NCBI GenBank assembly: GCA_951812925.1
Contig: OX638370.1
Span: forward strand, 123,084,897-123,148,896
Source: Calliopum simillimum
Lineage: Eukaryota; Arthropoda; Insecta; Diptera; Lauxaniidae
DNA length: 64,000 nt
Direction of reading: 5' to 3'
The first letter of the stretch is position 1; each line of letters begins with the position of its first letter. The notes beneath the pieces were generated by a model, which worked only from the letters and a program-made list of their open reading frames with translations, was not told the DNA's origin and ran no database searches. Shown here piece by piece: positions 44,066 to 55,872 of this stretch. The position numbers and the translations under genes are program-made.

Positions 44066-46250
44066 CGTCATAAGTTATTTGGCCGCAAAACAAAAATATT
44101 TTTTATAAATGATAAGTAATGAAATTAAATAACTAAAATGACTGATTTTTTTTAAAACGCCTTTATGTTTCGATTCGTTTGCTAACGTTGCATTTTGATT
44201 ATGCGATTTTTCCTACTTCGTACCCATGAATATTACTATCCAAATATTTCTTGAAAAATTTTCAAATCAACACAAAATTGAAAAGCTTTTGTTGAGCTTA
44301 ACGTCACACTGTGCAAGAAAATCCATTTGGGCATCATAGCAGATACAAAGTAAAGCCACAGCGATGCAGAAACTGGCTGCATCTAATGTCGCTGCTGAGA
44401 AAAGAACAAAAAATAAAATAAAATTATAAAATCAAACTGGAAAAAAAAACTAATCAAATAGCAGCAACTACTCGCAATGTAGAAATACTTGTTATTTACT
44501 AATGTTGTTGTTGCTGCGACTCTTTGTCGCGATGGTTCCGTACTCGTTGTTGTTGTTGTCGTTGGTGCATTAATTTGAAATTTTTCTTCAGCAGCGCTGT
44601 AGTTCTATGCACTTATGTATGCGTAGTAGGTATGTATGTATGCATCTAAGTTTATGAGGAAAACTAGGTTATTGGCGCACATAGAAAGCGCATTGTATAT
44701 ATTTACGAACGTACGACTTACATAAAGCATGTATGTGCATATGTATATGAGAATTTATATTGTAAGCAAAACAGCGTTATGTTGCAGCAAGTAACAACAG
44801 CAAAAAAAGCTAAGGGAGTGAATATGTACTCCCAACAGCAGCAACAACAATTGCAACAGGAAAAACCTGATGACAAGAAAAGTGCATTTTGATAAATTTT
44901 TATGAGCAGTTGGCTCGTACTAAAAGGACAAGATTTATTTTAAGATACAGTTTTTATAAATTTCTTAACAGGTATCTACTTTTTTAACTAAAAAAAAAAT
45001 GTTTTTGAAAACATAATTTTCATTTCAATCGTTACAAAAGCATCACATCAAATATCACTAAAAATTACTTGAGTTAATAGGACTTTTATCAGGATTTTAG
45101 TCATAAATATAAAATATAAATACATACGCTTCTTTTCGTGTATTCGTCATATCTCAATGACTTTTATAGCATTTTCGTTTCTAAAAAAAATTCTGCATTT
45201 TTTCTGCCCTCTTTTTGAATGACAAAATGTTTCCGCTCATTTCGAACGGTTGCAGGGATATAGAATCGAAAATCAACCTATTTCACTTTTTTATTCCAAA
45301 TTATTTACATTTGACAAAACATCTTATCTCAAATAGGTTAAAAAATTCAAGCACTTGCAACAGCAAAAACTTTTACAAACGCTTTGCACAAAACATCTTA
45401 AGTCGATATATGAAACTGGTTTTTTCTTTACAAAACATCTTAAGTCGAAATAAAATACCGGCTTAACGGCAAAAACAAATTTTACAAAAACACTTCTTTC
45501 GAAATAACTTAAATTTCCAATAGAAAGAAACTGATTTTATTAAATCAAAAACATTTGACAAAAACATCTCTGTGTCCTCAAGGCATAACAGCATAAGTCG
45601 AGTTATGTCGAAATTGAGATTTTAACATCAATGCGTTCCCCCTATTCTACTCCTTATTGTGTCAAAATTTCTATTGATCTCAGAGCAAAAAAAAAAAAAA
45701 AAAAAAAAATTCTGGAAAATATTTGTTTAATATTCGAGTATAATAACAAACTTTTACAAAAAGAATTGTCAAGTTATTTCTCCGTTAGTTCAGTAATTTT
45801 GGAGATATTAGCCATTTCACTTCGTATCTTAATTTTCCACCTTGAATGCACAATATCTTTAAAACTACGGAACTTACGGAAAAATAAATTGCAGATTTAA
45901 ATTTAGCTGCTCGAAATCCATATTAAAAGTGAGGAGTAATTTTGCAAAAGAGCTCATTTCCAAAAGGATGCAAAAGTAATGTTTCGTTAACGACCGCCAT
46001 ACAAAAATACGCATCCGTCATCAATGATTGCATATGGTCGTGCACCCGTCATTGCTGATTTCTTGTAGACAGGCCCAACTGAGTATATTTTAAGATCCAA
46101 TAGGAAAATATACAAAAATATCTATAGTAAATAAGAAAATAGTTACATATATGCGTAAAAATAACAACTATCAGTTCGCATTCTTTTTCAAGACAAAGGA
46201 AAAACCATTGACTAAAAAGTTCAATTCAATACATACCTATATAGGTACTC
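44066..46250. other. mixed: non-repetitive part, then diverged repeats
   Basis: 44330-44900 is non-repetitive with GTTGTT/CAACAA runs. At 45300-45620 a word close to CAAAACATCTTAAGTCGAAAT recurs three to four times among CAAAAAC-rich sequence, an old tandem or element remnant. A poly-A run of 23 lies at about 45687-45710. No gene recognised. Confidence 0.35.
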
Positions 46251-46421
46251 TGAGATACTTTTGTATCTTTTGGGCGTTGCGTTTGAAAATGTTTGGGTGA
46301 AAGATAGTTTTAATAAAATTCGAATAATTGTTTTTTAAGTTATATATTCGAATTTTATTAAAACTATCTTTCACCCAAATATTTTCAAATGGAACGCCCA
46401 AAAGATACTAAAGTATCTCAG
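46251..46421. mobile_element. 171-bp near-perfect hairpin
   Basis: The ends read CTGAGATACTTT inward. The arms of about 75 bp match with few differences (GATAGTTTTAATAAAATTCG, GGGTGAAAGATAG) around a ~20-base loop. It is the most nearly perfect long hairpin in the window and is probably a small MITE. Confidence 0.7.
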
Positions 46422-46986
46422 AATTTATACATGAATATGTACATACACACATGTACAGAAAGCAAGAAATAAAAAAATCAAACATGTGTAGAAAACATGA
46501 AAACTTTCTTATCTTCAGCGACATTTCGCGCCATTTCCTACAGATACGCATAAACTCGAATAAAATAAACATTAAACAACTATTAAAAAAAATGTATCTA
46601 GATACTAGGAAATGGTAAAAAGCAGGGCCAAGCGAGGAAGCTAAGAAAAAACAAAACATACTGAATACACAAAAAAAAATCTTTTTTTACAGCTACATAC
46701 AAAAAGCTTCTTTATGTGTCCGCAAGGCACACGCAGCAGCACACGGTAAAAAAAAACAAGCAGCAACTACTTATGTACCTACATACATACATATACATAT
46801 GCATGTGTAAATTTTTCGATAGTTTTTTTTTTCTTTAATGTTGCTGTAATTTTTGCTGTGCCTTGCACACTTTTTTATATTCTACTTAAAATTACCAGTG
46901 ATGCCAATTTTTCATTTGTAAAATCCACTGAAATACATAAAAAACGTATTTTTCAAGCAAAAAAAATGCCTGATCTCAAAAGGTTA
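46422..46986. other. unassigned AT-rich sequence
   Basis: Contains ACATACATACATATACATATG near 46785. No gene recognised. Confidence 0.35.
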
Positions 46987-47086
46987 CCCAGCAAACATTT
47001 TCAATCGCGGACAATCTTCCATATTTTTGGCGATGCATTTAAAGCTCTTCTACGCGAGCTTTCCGCGATAAAAATTTTCCGCAAGT

Positions 47087-47400
47087 AAAAGAAGATTCCT
47101 CCTTACACTCTTCTGGAAGATTATTGCGAATCAAACATCTTCGCAATGAATATACAACTCTTCCGGGAGAGTTTTGCGCGACAAATCTTCAGCGCGAGTA
47201 ACAGAAGAATCTTCCTTACACTCTTCTGGAAGATCATTGCGAATCAAACATCTTTGCGAATCAAACATCTTTGCGAGTTTTACGCGACAAAACTTCAGCG
47301 CGAGTAACAGAAGATTCCTCCTTATACTCTTCTAGAAGATCATTGCGAATCAAACATCTTCGCAATGAATATACAACTCTTCCAGGCGAGTTTTGCGCAA
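47087..47400. repeat. ~110-bp tandem repeat, about 2.7 units
   Basis: Units contain CTTACACTCTTCTGGAAGAT, GCGAATCAAACATCTT, CAATGAATATACAACTCTTC and GAGTTTTGCGC. One unit has lost a segment (about 47250-47280). Confidence 0.7.
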
Positions 47401-47730
47401 TAATTTTATTTTCAAAAATGGGTCCAAAATGGTCACTTAGAGTGGTCGAAGACATCTCTGATCATATCCGAAATCTGTTTTCGACCTTTCCCTATCGATC
47501 GGTGCAATAAAATTTTTTCACCAAAATGGGCTCAAATCGGTCACTTAGAGGGGTCGGAGACACCCCTGGACATGTACAAAATCTATTTTCGACCTTTCCC
47601 CATCGATTGGTGCAATAAAATTTTTTTACAAAAATGGGCCAAAATCGGTCACTTAGAGGGCTCGGAACCAAATCTGGTTATGACCAAAATATATTTTCGA
47701 CCTTTAGCCATCGATTGGTGCAAAAAAAAA
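47400..47730. repeat. ~113-bp minisatellite, three units
   Basis: Units contain AAATGGGCTCAAATCGGTCA, GGGTCGGAGACACCC and TTTTCGACCTTTCCCTATCG followed by GTGCAATAAAATTTTT. Related to the minisatellite at 32979-33640. Confidence 0.7.
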
Positions 47731-48589
47731 AATTCATAAAAAAAGCCCAAAACGAATAAAAAAAGATTCGACTAAGTCTCTTCTGGATGATGGTTTGAAA
47801 TCGAACTTCTTTACGAATAACCAACAACTCCTTCAGACGAGTTTTACACGATACAAGATGGCCGACTACGACATGACGTCATCTCCTGAGAAATTTCGAA
47901 AAAATTAATAATTTTTTCTTCTACAAGGCAATATTTCTGAGGCCCGGTATTTTTCACGAAGCAAAATGTCAAACTACACGGTATATTTTTAACGGCACAT
48001 AAATTTTAACAGTTTATTGTACAAAAATTAGCAATTTCTTATGAAATTATTTTTATGTCGCCATTTCATATTTTATTTTTTTTTCAAGTTTTTTCAAGTT
48101 TTTTTTCGCTTTAAAAAACATGTTGCGGAGTCGTCTGTTGACCCTTCCTGGGAGTCGCCAGATGACTCTTCCTGGGGATCGTTTGCGAATTCATTTCGGG
48201 GAGTTGTTAGAGGATTCTTCTAAAACAATCGCATTCGGCCGGACAATTTCTCACGCCTGAACATTCGCGGAAGAGTAGAATGCGACTGTCGCGGACGATT
48301 GATTTAATCGTCTAGGCGAATCGAATACGATTCTTCCGCGATTGAAAATGTTTGCTGGGTAACTTCATATAAACTTTTGTCCCTTCTGTGGATTTTCTAT
48401 AATAAGCTTGAATATCCAATATTTACAACGGCTTTTTTTTATCCTTAGGGTATTCCTTAAAACGTTTAAGTACCTCGTAACTCGTAAAACTATAAAAATA
48501 TGTTTGATTTTGACAACTAAGTATTTCGAGTTTACGAGGTTTTCGATGCACTTACACGTTTGAAGGACTATCCTAATTGTGTTTAAAGT

Positions 48590-48752
48590 CAGTGGCGGAT
48601 CCAGGGGGTGGGCTATGGCCCCCAATAAGCCCCCATAAGCTTTAAATTCTGACTGGATACAATAGGAAAATCATCAGTTAGATCTCAAAGTCGTCCTATT
48701 GTCCGACTTAAGCCCCCCCCCCCCCCATAGTCGAATCCTGGGTCCGTCACTG
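48590..48752. mobile_element. 163-bp hAT-type MITE
   Basis: The ends read CAGTGGCGGATCCAGG and CAGTGACGGACCCAGG inward. CAGTGGCGGATCCAGG is a very common hAT terminus in insects. Flanks TTTAAAGT and TTTGAAAT agree at 6 of 8 positions, an eroded 8-bp duplication. The interior has long G- and C-runs. Confidence 0.75.
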
Positions 48753-48823
48753 TTTGAAATTGAAAAAAATCACTAAAGAGCGCAATGAGAACTATCTCAT
48801 TTTTTTCACATTTCAGTTTTCAG

Positions 48824-49045
48824 AAAGCATAATCTGGTGGGAACAGCACCATGTTGGCATCACTAAAATTAGACGCATTCACCGTTTCCGACCAGTTTCA
48901 AGCAGTTTCTTTCTATTTTGATTTTTTGATTACCTCTACTTTTAGCGTATTTTATTACTCTGATTTATTTTTTCCGAGAGTTCTTTTATTTCTTGGAATA
49001 ACTACCAAATACATTTTAACACTGGCATATTCATTAAGCACAATG
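48824..49045 (+). CDS. candidate orphan exon, hydrophobic (very tentative)
   Basis: Two acceptor-like words (TTTCAGTTTTCAG, ending 48823) follow a pyrimidine tract, and a strong donor word GTAAGT lies at 49045-49050. Between them an ATG at 48851 (context CAGCACCATG) opens about 65 codons, with a hydrophobic middle (FYFDFLITSTFSVFYY) and a second hydrophobic stretch (VLLFLGITTKYILTLAY). An in-frame stop lies upstream, so this would be a start exon. No family is recognised. It may be chance; included because the splice words and hydrophobic frame coincide. Confidence 0.15.
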
Positions 49046-49050
49046 TAAGT

Positions 49051-50204
49051 AACATAATTTCATAAAAAAGATATGTAGGTACATATTTCATAGATATGCA
49101 GCATAAGCCCTAGTATAATTCGTATATGGAAAATTAGCATCAATTGTAGTTCTTAACCCTTGAACGGTGACACTTTTGTTTATAGGCTGAGCATTTTGCC
49201 ATGTCATAAAGTTGGAAACATTGATGTTTTTTAGGTCATTATATTAATTATTTTTTGTCTGAACACTTGTGATATATTGATCAGATATGTAAGGTTTCTT
49301 AAGACCAGTCTTAGATAAAAGTCTATATAGAAAGCCTCTAAATCGCTAATGTATTCCAACATCGATATTATATTAACGTAAAAGCACAGGATGCTCTGAA
49401 GCCATGTGCTCAGTGGTGGATCACTAAAATGCTTTTTTTCTAACTTTATATAGGATTATTAGATGAATTTAACAAAAGATTTTGGATGTTTTTGCCTTCT
49501 GGATAACCTCAAAATATGCTCGATTTATTTTTGAAAAGTATAATTTTGAGAATTTTTAGGTTTTAAATTTTAAATTTAGTTTGAGTTTCTTAATTTGTTC
49601 CTTAGCCATCTGGTCAGTTAATCAGTAAAACACGATAAATTACTCGCTACTTCCTAGAAGCACAAAGAGAGTCATAGCTCAGAGGTACCAATGTAGCTTT
49701 TCAAATTAAATAATTTTTTTCGGACTAGATTATAGGATTACCGAAAATCTAATGAAACTTCATATCGAATAAGTATATATGTTATGTACAAGATGAAACT
49801 TTTTTTTTAAAAGTGTAAGGTTTTCTCTTCAAATTGGTGAAAAAATGGTAAATTTATCATAACATTTCCAAAATTAATAGTCCACTTTGAGCCGGCATTT
49901 TAGGTACGCTGATATGATTTTTATCAAAAGGCGGCGCTTTAAAAAAAATTTTGGTTTTTTTTATATAATTTGTGCGCTCAATTCCTCTTTTTTGATAAAA
50001 ACAAATTAAACAAATTTGAAACAAAAATGTCTTTCCAAACAAAATTTGATTTTCAAGTGCCTCCTGCAGCCTTACAAAAAATCATTGTGGACGCCCTTGT
50101 AAATATCTATAAATGCTTTCGCAATGCTTTCAAACCGAAAAAAAAAACTGTGGGGTCTACAATATTTGCGATAGGTTAACCTTAGAAACTACATTTAAGT
50201 AAAA
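49051..50204. other. unassigned AT-rich sequence
   Basis: A TTAACCCTTGAACGG word near 49155 resembles a piggyBac-like terminus, but no partner end was found. No gene recognised. Confidence 0.35.
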
Positions 50205-51395
50205 TTTTCGACCGTCTCTAAATTAAAATTTTCGCCGCCAGACACGGCGCACGTCCGCGCGAAATGCGTTTTCTATAGGATTTTGATGAGAGGAATCTCA
50301 TTTTCTTCAGGAACTTACGCTGATGTCAAATTTGAAAGAATTTTTAAAATCCCAACCACAGTTTTTTTTTTAAGTCGGGTAAAGTGATTTCTCAGTACAA
50401 AATTTTTGACCATATTTTTTTAAAGACCAAAATTTTAAAAACAGAAGCCTAAAAAAAAAATTTAAACCGCAAACTTTATTCTACAGATTTTTCCCTATCA
50501 TTTGATATTAAGAACATAAAAATGTAACTGCCGTAGAAAAAGTTATAACCTTTTAAAAATGAGAGTGTTTTTTTGGTAGTTTGCACACTAAAATCTATAT
50601 ATGCCAGGTTGGAAAAAATTGAAATCGAACTGTTGTGAACTAAAAAAAGGTGTCAAATTACTCCTAAGCACTTACTAAATAAGACAAAAAAGTTTTGAAA
50701 AAAAGTTCATCGACTACTGTTTGAAAAAGGTCGAAAAACGGTACATTTGTTAAAAAGCACAACAAAACAAAAAAAAAAATAGTCATTTTCGATGATTTTA
50801 TTAGTGGTGAATTTGAATCTGGTCCCAGAACTGCTTTATCACGTATAGTTACCGTACCGTTTTTCGACCTTTTTCAAACAGTAGTCGATGAACTTTTTTT
50901 CAAAACTTTTTTGTCTTATTTAGTAAGTGCTCAGGAGTAATTTGACACCTTTTTTTAGTTCACAACAGTTCGATTTCAATTTTTTCCTACCTGGCATATA
51001 TAGATTTTAGTGTGCAAACTACCAAAAAAACACTCTCATTTTCAAAAGGTTATACATTTTTCTACGGCAGTTACATTTGTATGTTCTTAATATCAAATGA
51101 TAGGGAAAAATCTGTAGAATAAAGTTTGCGGCTTACATTTTTTTCTTAGGTCTCTTTTTTCAAAATTTTGGTCTTTAAAAAAAAATGGTCAAAAATTTTG
51201 TACTGAAAAATCACTTTACCTGACTTAAAAAAAAAACTGTCGTTGGGATTTCAAAAATTCTTTAAAATTTGACATCAGCGTAAGTTCCTGAAGAAAATGA
51301 GATACCTCCCATCAAAATCCTATAGAAAAAAGTTTTTTGCCTTAAATCGCGCGGATGTGCGGCGTGCCTCAACCCGTTTAAAATCGAAAGTCTGA
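50205..51395. mobile_element. 1.19-kb foldback
   Basis: Arms of about 560 bp match closely from a GC-rich end (CGGCGCACGTCCGCGCG on the left, CGCGCGGATGTGCGGCG on the right) through ATTTTCTTCAGGAACTTACG and ATAGGGAAAAATCTGTAGAA to CGGTA near the centre. The 80-bp spacer contains a GAACTGCTTTATCACGTATAG word shared with the 20-kb family. No coding frame. Confidence 0.75.
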
Positions 51396-52763
51396 GCACA
51401 TCATATTTTTTTCCAGATTCTGTTTACTTATCATTCAAATGATAGGTATATAAAAAAATTTTCGCTCGTGAAAAAAAATTTTTTGACTACAATAAACAAA
51501 AACCATAATTATCACATTCGATGTGTTTTGCGATGCAAAACGCGAATCCGACCTCAGAATTGCTCTATCGTATATAGTGTTTGAGATATTCTAACCTAAA
51601 AACCAAAATAAAATTGTTTTTTGCCATTTTTTGAAGCTATATAACTATGTCACATATCATTTATTCGTTAAGCCTGGTTAAATTACTTGAAAGTCCCAAT
51701 CTTTTTCTTTAAAACCTAATTTAAATTATGTTTATAAATATCTTCATGCTTCTAAGAGATATCGTAGACCGAAATATTGCCAAAACGGGTTTTTTGCACT
51801 TTTGTGTCTTTTTAGGTTAGGATATCTTTGAGGGGAAAAAATATATCAACATAATTTAAATAAGGTTTCAAAGATAAAGATTAGAACTTTCAAGTCTGTT
51901 ACCAGATTTAACGAAATTAAAACTTATTTCACATTTTAAACATGTTTAATGAACCGACTACTTTTGAATACAGCCGTATACCATACATGTAACAAATAAT
52001 GTTCACTACATTTCAGAACAGTTGAACAGTTTTTTTTTTTCTTCTTGAATCAAGTATTAATGTTTAGTTTACATTGCATTGAAATAAAAATTTGTTTTTG
52101 TTACTTTAATATCTAATATACATGAATTTTATCACCGAAAATCTTTTTTCAATTCTTACTCAGCCAAACGGCTGTATTTAGAAGTAGTCGGTTGGTTGAA
52201 CATGTTTAAAATGTGAAAGAAATTTTAATTTCGTTAAATCTGGTAACAGACTTGAAAGTCCTAATCTTTGCCTTTAAAACTTTATTTAAATTATCTTGAT
52301 ATCTTTTTTTTTTCTCAAAGATATCCTAACCTAAAAAGACAAAAAGTGCAAAAAACCCGTTTGGCCAATATATCGGTCTACGATATCTCTTAGAAGCGTG
52401 AAGATATAATCATAATTTAAATTAGGTTTTGAAGAAAAAAATTGGGACTTTCAAGTATATTAACCAAATTTAACAAATAAACGATATGTTACATAGTTAT
52501 ATAGCTTCAAAAAATGGCAATTTTTTTTTTAGTTTTTACGTTAGAATATCTCAAAAACTATACACGATAGAGCAATTCTGAGGATTGTAGTTAAAAAAAT
52601 TTTTTTTAGTTAGTTTTTTAACAAAAAATTTTTTTTTTTATGGGAAAATGGCCTAATTGGAAAAGGGTTATCTCAAAATTTAGTCAAGGAGTCACGAGCA
52701 AACATTTTTTTATACATCATTTGAATGATAAGTAAACAGAATCTGGAAAAAATTTGATGTGCT
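51396..52763. mobile_element. 1.37-kb foldback of the 20-kb family
   Basis: The ends read GCACATCATATTTTTTTCCA and GCACATCAAATTTTTTCCAG inward, then CTGTTTACTTATCATTCAAA. The arms share CCGACCTCAGAATTGCTCTA, AAAAAGACA(C)AAAAGTGCAAA and ACTTTCAAGT with 20105-21084. About 200 bp of spacer (52000-52190) contains two copies of GACTAC(T)TTTGAATACAGCC-like ends, itself a small inverted repeat. Confidence 0.7.
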
Positions 52764-54405
52764 ACGACGCACAGTGGCTACATCTGGCATTTCTCGTTGC
52801 AAAAATCATAACTTCTGAACCATTTATGATATTTTAATTCTGTTTTCGGTTATGGATAGAAAATTTTCATAGCTATTGCTATTCTAAATTTCATTTAGAT
52901 AACATTGCAGGGTGAAAAGCAATGTTTTGTTGAAGTTCGATTTTCTGTAAATTACATACCTACATATCGTTAGGAAAATCCCGGAACAGTCAAATATTTC
53001 AGAAATTGGATGTTAAATCTAAAAACAAAAAAACACGTGTCCAGTAATTTTTAGAGATCTATTCAACAATATGAATCTTGACCCCCTCTCACCCTCCGAC
53101 GGGGGTGGGATGGGGGAAAAATCAAAATTTTAAATGGAAACCCCCAATTTTTATTGCAGATTCGAATTTAACGTAAAAAAATAAAAAAATTTTGTCTAAA
53201 AACTTTTTTCTTATCCGTCCTAGATGACGCTGTAATCGACAAAAATAAAATTAAAAATATAAAGTTTTGTACTTAAAACTTCGTGAAATTAGCTTTTTCA
53301 TCCATAGGTTTCGCCATAAAAGTTACACAAAGGGTTGTAAGTAAAACCATACAGTTTTTGGAGCACAATCTTAGAGATAAACACCAATTAGTTGTGTAGT
53401 AAGTCGAGCTTTACAAAAAGCGACGTTTTTTTTTAAACTCAACCCAAAGCTTAAAAACTACGCTAAAAGCAATGTCTTCAAAAAATATTCATAAAAAATA
53501 AAAGCTATTAAAAAAACTTAAATTTTCGCTAATCAGTTTTATGAGACAAGACCACTAATGCTTTAAGTGAAAGAAAAAATCGCTTTCCTTTAACCATTTG
53601 CCAAAGTATTCAACCTAAATATGAAGCATTTTTCTCAAAAATTAAATTTTTTCGCTAACTTGAAAATTTACTCAACTTTGAGAGGCTGTAAAAACCAAAC
53701 CACTTGTCCGAATGGGTTCAAATTTTCAAATCCTTTAGCTCCTAATATTTTTCTATCTATGATGGCAATATCAGATTTGTAAAAGACACCCACTCGAAAT
53801 TGATTTTTGCAACGCCTATTCGAAAAATGACGTCATGAGCCACAGGTTTCTTGATGAAAATCATTATAACTCATAGAGCTGCAAGTAGACGCAGCTGAAT
53901 TTTTTTATATTGTATTCAGAATTGTTCAGTCTATTTAGTTTTAGTAGTCCGTAAGATATCTTTTGCGAACATTTTTTTGAAACTCCATTCGAAGTTGAAA
54001 AAAAGGGTAATAATAGTGTTTCAGAAAAGTACAGAAACCTCAAACATTAAAAAAAAATCATTTAATTTTAGTGTTACTTGATAGTATAAAAACTGCTCAT
54101 AGCATAAATAGAAAAAAATTTACTTTTCTTTCATAAGTTGCATAAAAATTAGAACCACATCTTGAAAAAAAAGAAAAGAATAAAAAAGAAAAAACCATCG
54201 ACTTTGACCAGCTCTACAAAGCGAACCATTTTTTCAAATGAATTAAAATTTTACATCCTTAAGCACTGATCATTTGTTTATCGAACTGCATCATTAGATT
54301 TGCAAATTTCCACTACACCAAAATTGATTTTTGCAACCACTTTTGAGAAATGTCGCCAGTGTGCGACGTTCGATTTAAAACGGTTTAAGGCACGCCATGC
54401 AGAGG
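52764..54405. repeat. remainder of an outer inverted repeat
   Basis: 54335-54405 contains GATTTAAAACGGTTTAAGGC, which is the inverse of 51357-51390. Just beyond, the two sides share a CACACTGGC...ATTTCTC-type order, so the 51396-52763 foldback appears to have inserted into the left arm of a larger inverted repeat ending near 54405. The 1.5 kb between is AT-rich and noncoding. Confidence 0.45.
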
Positions 54406-54409
54406 CTCT

Positions 54410-55180
54410 TCCGCTTTATACTCCCGACAGATTTTTTGATTTGAATTTTTGAGACATTATGTCCTTGGAGTAGTTATAAGGAAAAACAGTGGTTACTAAA
54501 AATTTCATTAATTTCATTCAATTAATTCATTCAATTTAAGTGACGTAAATGAAATAACCGAATTATGTATTTGTTCAAAAATTTTGGGAAGTATTGTCCC
54601 AACCGGTTCCAAAGGGTTAAGAAGCGCTCGAAGTTTTTGCGTAGTTAGCACATAAAACAACAACAATAACTGCTTTAAACAATAATTTGTAGTTGTTTTA
54701 TCATGCTAACTGCTGTGCTAGCGAGTTAATAACTTGAAATTGTGTCATGTTTGACAAAAGGCAAGACACTAACACACGAGTACAACCCGCTACCATACAC
54801 CATAAAAATAAATGCCAATCGCTAGGTCGGGCGGGATCGAGGCGGGAATATTGGTATAAAACTCACAGTCGGTAAAGTTTTTCTAATCGCTTATAAAATT
54901 GTTAGTTTTATGCAGGGGCGTACGTAAAGTTGAAAATGCCTCGCGGCAAAGCTTAAAAGTCAAACAAATATGTAGCGTTGTAAAAAACTTGTTACTTTTC
55001 GAAGGTCTCAAAATGTGTTTAGATATTAATGCATATAACATACTAGTTGGGAATTATACAATGAATGACCAAGTCATAGTAGTGGCCAATAATCACAAAT
55101 TGTTTTCATAAGGTAATTACTTCAAAAAAAGAGTCTTCGTCTTGGAAGGTTGTATGTTTAGAGTTAAAAAAGCGGCACGA
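54410..55180. other. unassigned sequence
   Basis: Includes CATAAAACAACAACAATAAC and an inverse copy nearby (54650-54710). No gene recognised. Confidence 0.35.
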
Positions 55181-55189
55181 ATATCGTCG

Positions 55190-55868
55190 ATAAATATACA
55201 TAAGTATTATACTGTCAATGTTTAAACTTTTCCCGAAACTTTCGCAGCTTTCCTATGCTTGTTGTTAGGCATAATCCCCTTGGATAGCATTGAAAAAATC
55301 TATGTAACCCGTTTTATGGGTATTCGAACAACAATTTTGATGAAAATTTAGGAGGTGTTACCCGCAGAAGCAGAGGTTAATATGTCATTATATTAGGAAA
55401 CTCGATGAAGGGCGTTTCACCGCCCACACAAATGTAATACGCTTCTAAAAGAAAACTATTAAAGCAATTTTTCGGAAACTAACTGTGGGAAGTCTACTTC
55501 CTGTTAGGCACCTCTAAATTAAATGTGGGCAAGATATCGCTGGTGGGCGTGGCACCTCTTATATTTACAAGTAAAACACGTTAAATGGTACAGCTCACAA
55601 ACTGTATAAGATAATTTGATGAATATAGGTATATGCATGTCGATCATTAGTAGCTCATGCTGGGAAAAACTTAGGCGGGATCTAAAAAGTGCCACGCTTA
55701 CTTTTTAGCAATGAACATTTTTTATTTTATATTACTTAAAAACAGCTAAAACTATTTTGATGAAAATTTAGGAGACGTTACCCCTTAAAGCAAAGATTAA
55801 TATGCGATATGTTATTATATTGGGAAAACTCCCAATATAATAACATATCGCACTACCCACAAAACTGC
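55190..55868. repeat. old repeat with ~400-bp internal duplication
   Basis: A block around AATTTTGATGAAAATTTAGGAG, GTTACCC and TTAATATG occurs at about 55330-55400 and again at 55750-55830. GGGCGTGGCACCTCTTATA near 55547 is also found in the mini-me-like copy at 58900, suggesting relatedness. Confidence 0.5.
55804..55851. repeat. perfect 22-bp-stem hairpin
   Basis: GCGATATGTTATTATATTGG plus GA is followed by AAAC and the exact reverse complement. The paralogous block at about 55380 lacks the second arm. Confidence 0.9.
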
Positions 55869-55872
55869 AGTA

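Larger units (their letters stand above)
46987..48359. mobile_element. 1.37-kb TIR element carrying two minisatellites, TA flanks
   Basis: Both ends read CCCAGCAAACATTTTCAATC inward, perfect for 25 bp. TA lies outside each (46985-46986, 48360-48361). The interior has a ~110-bp GAAGATT-type tandem repeat and then a ~113-bp minisatellite related to 32979-33640. No transposase frame is recognised. A Tc1/mariner-like TA duplication is plausible; the superfamily is not certain. Confidence 0.8.
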
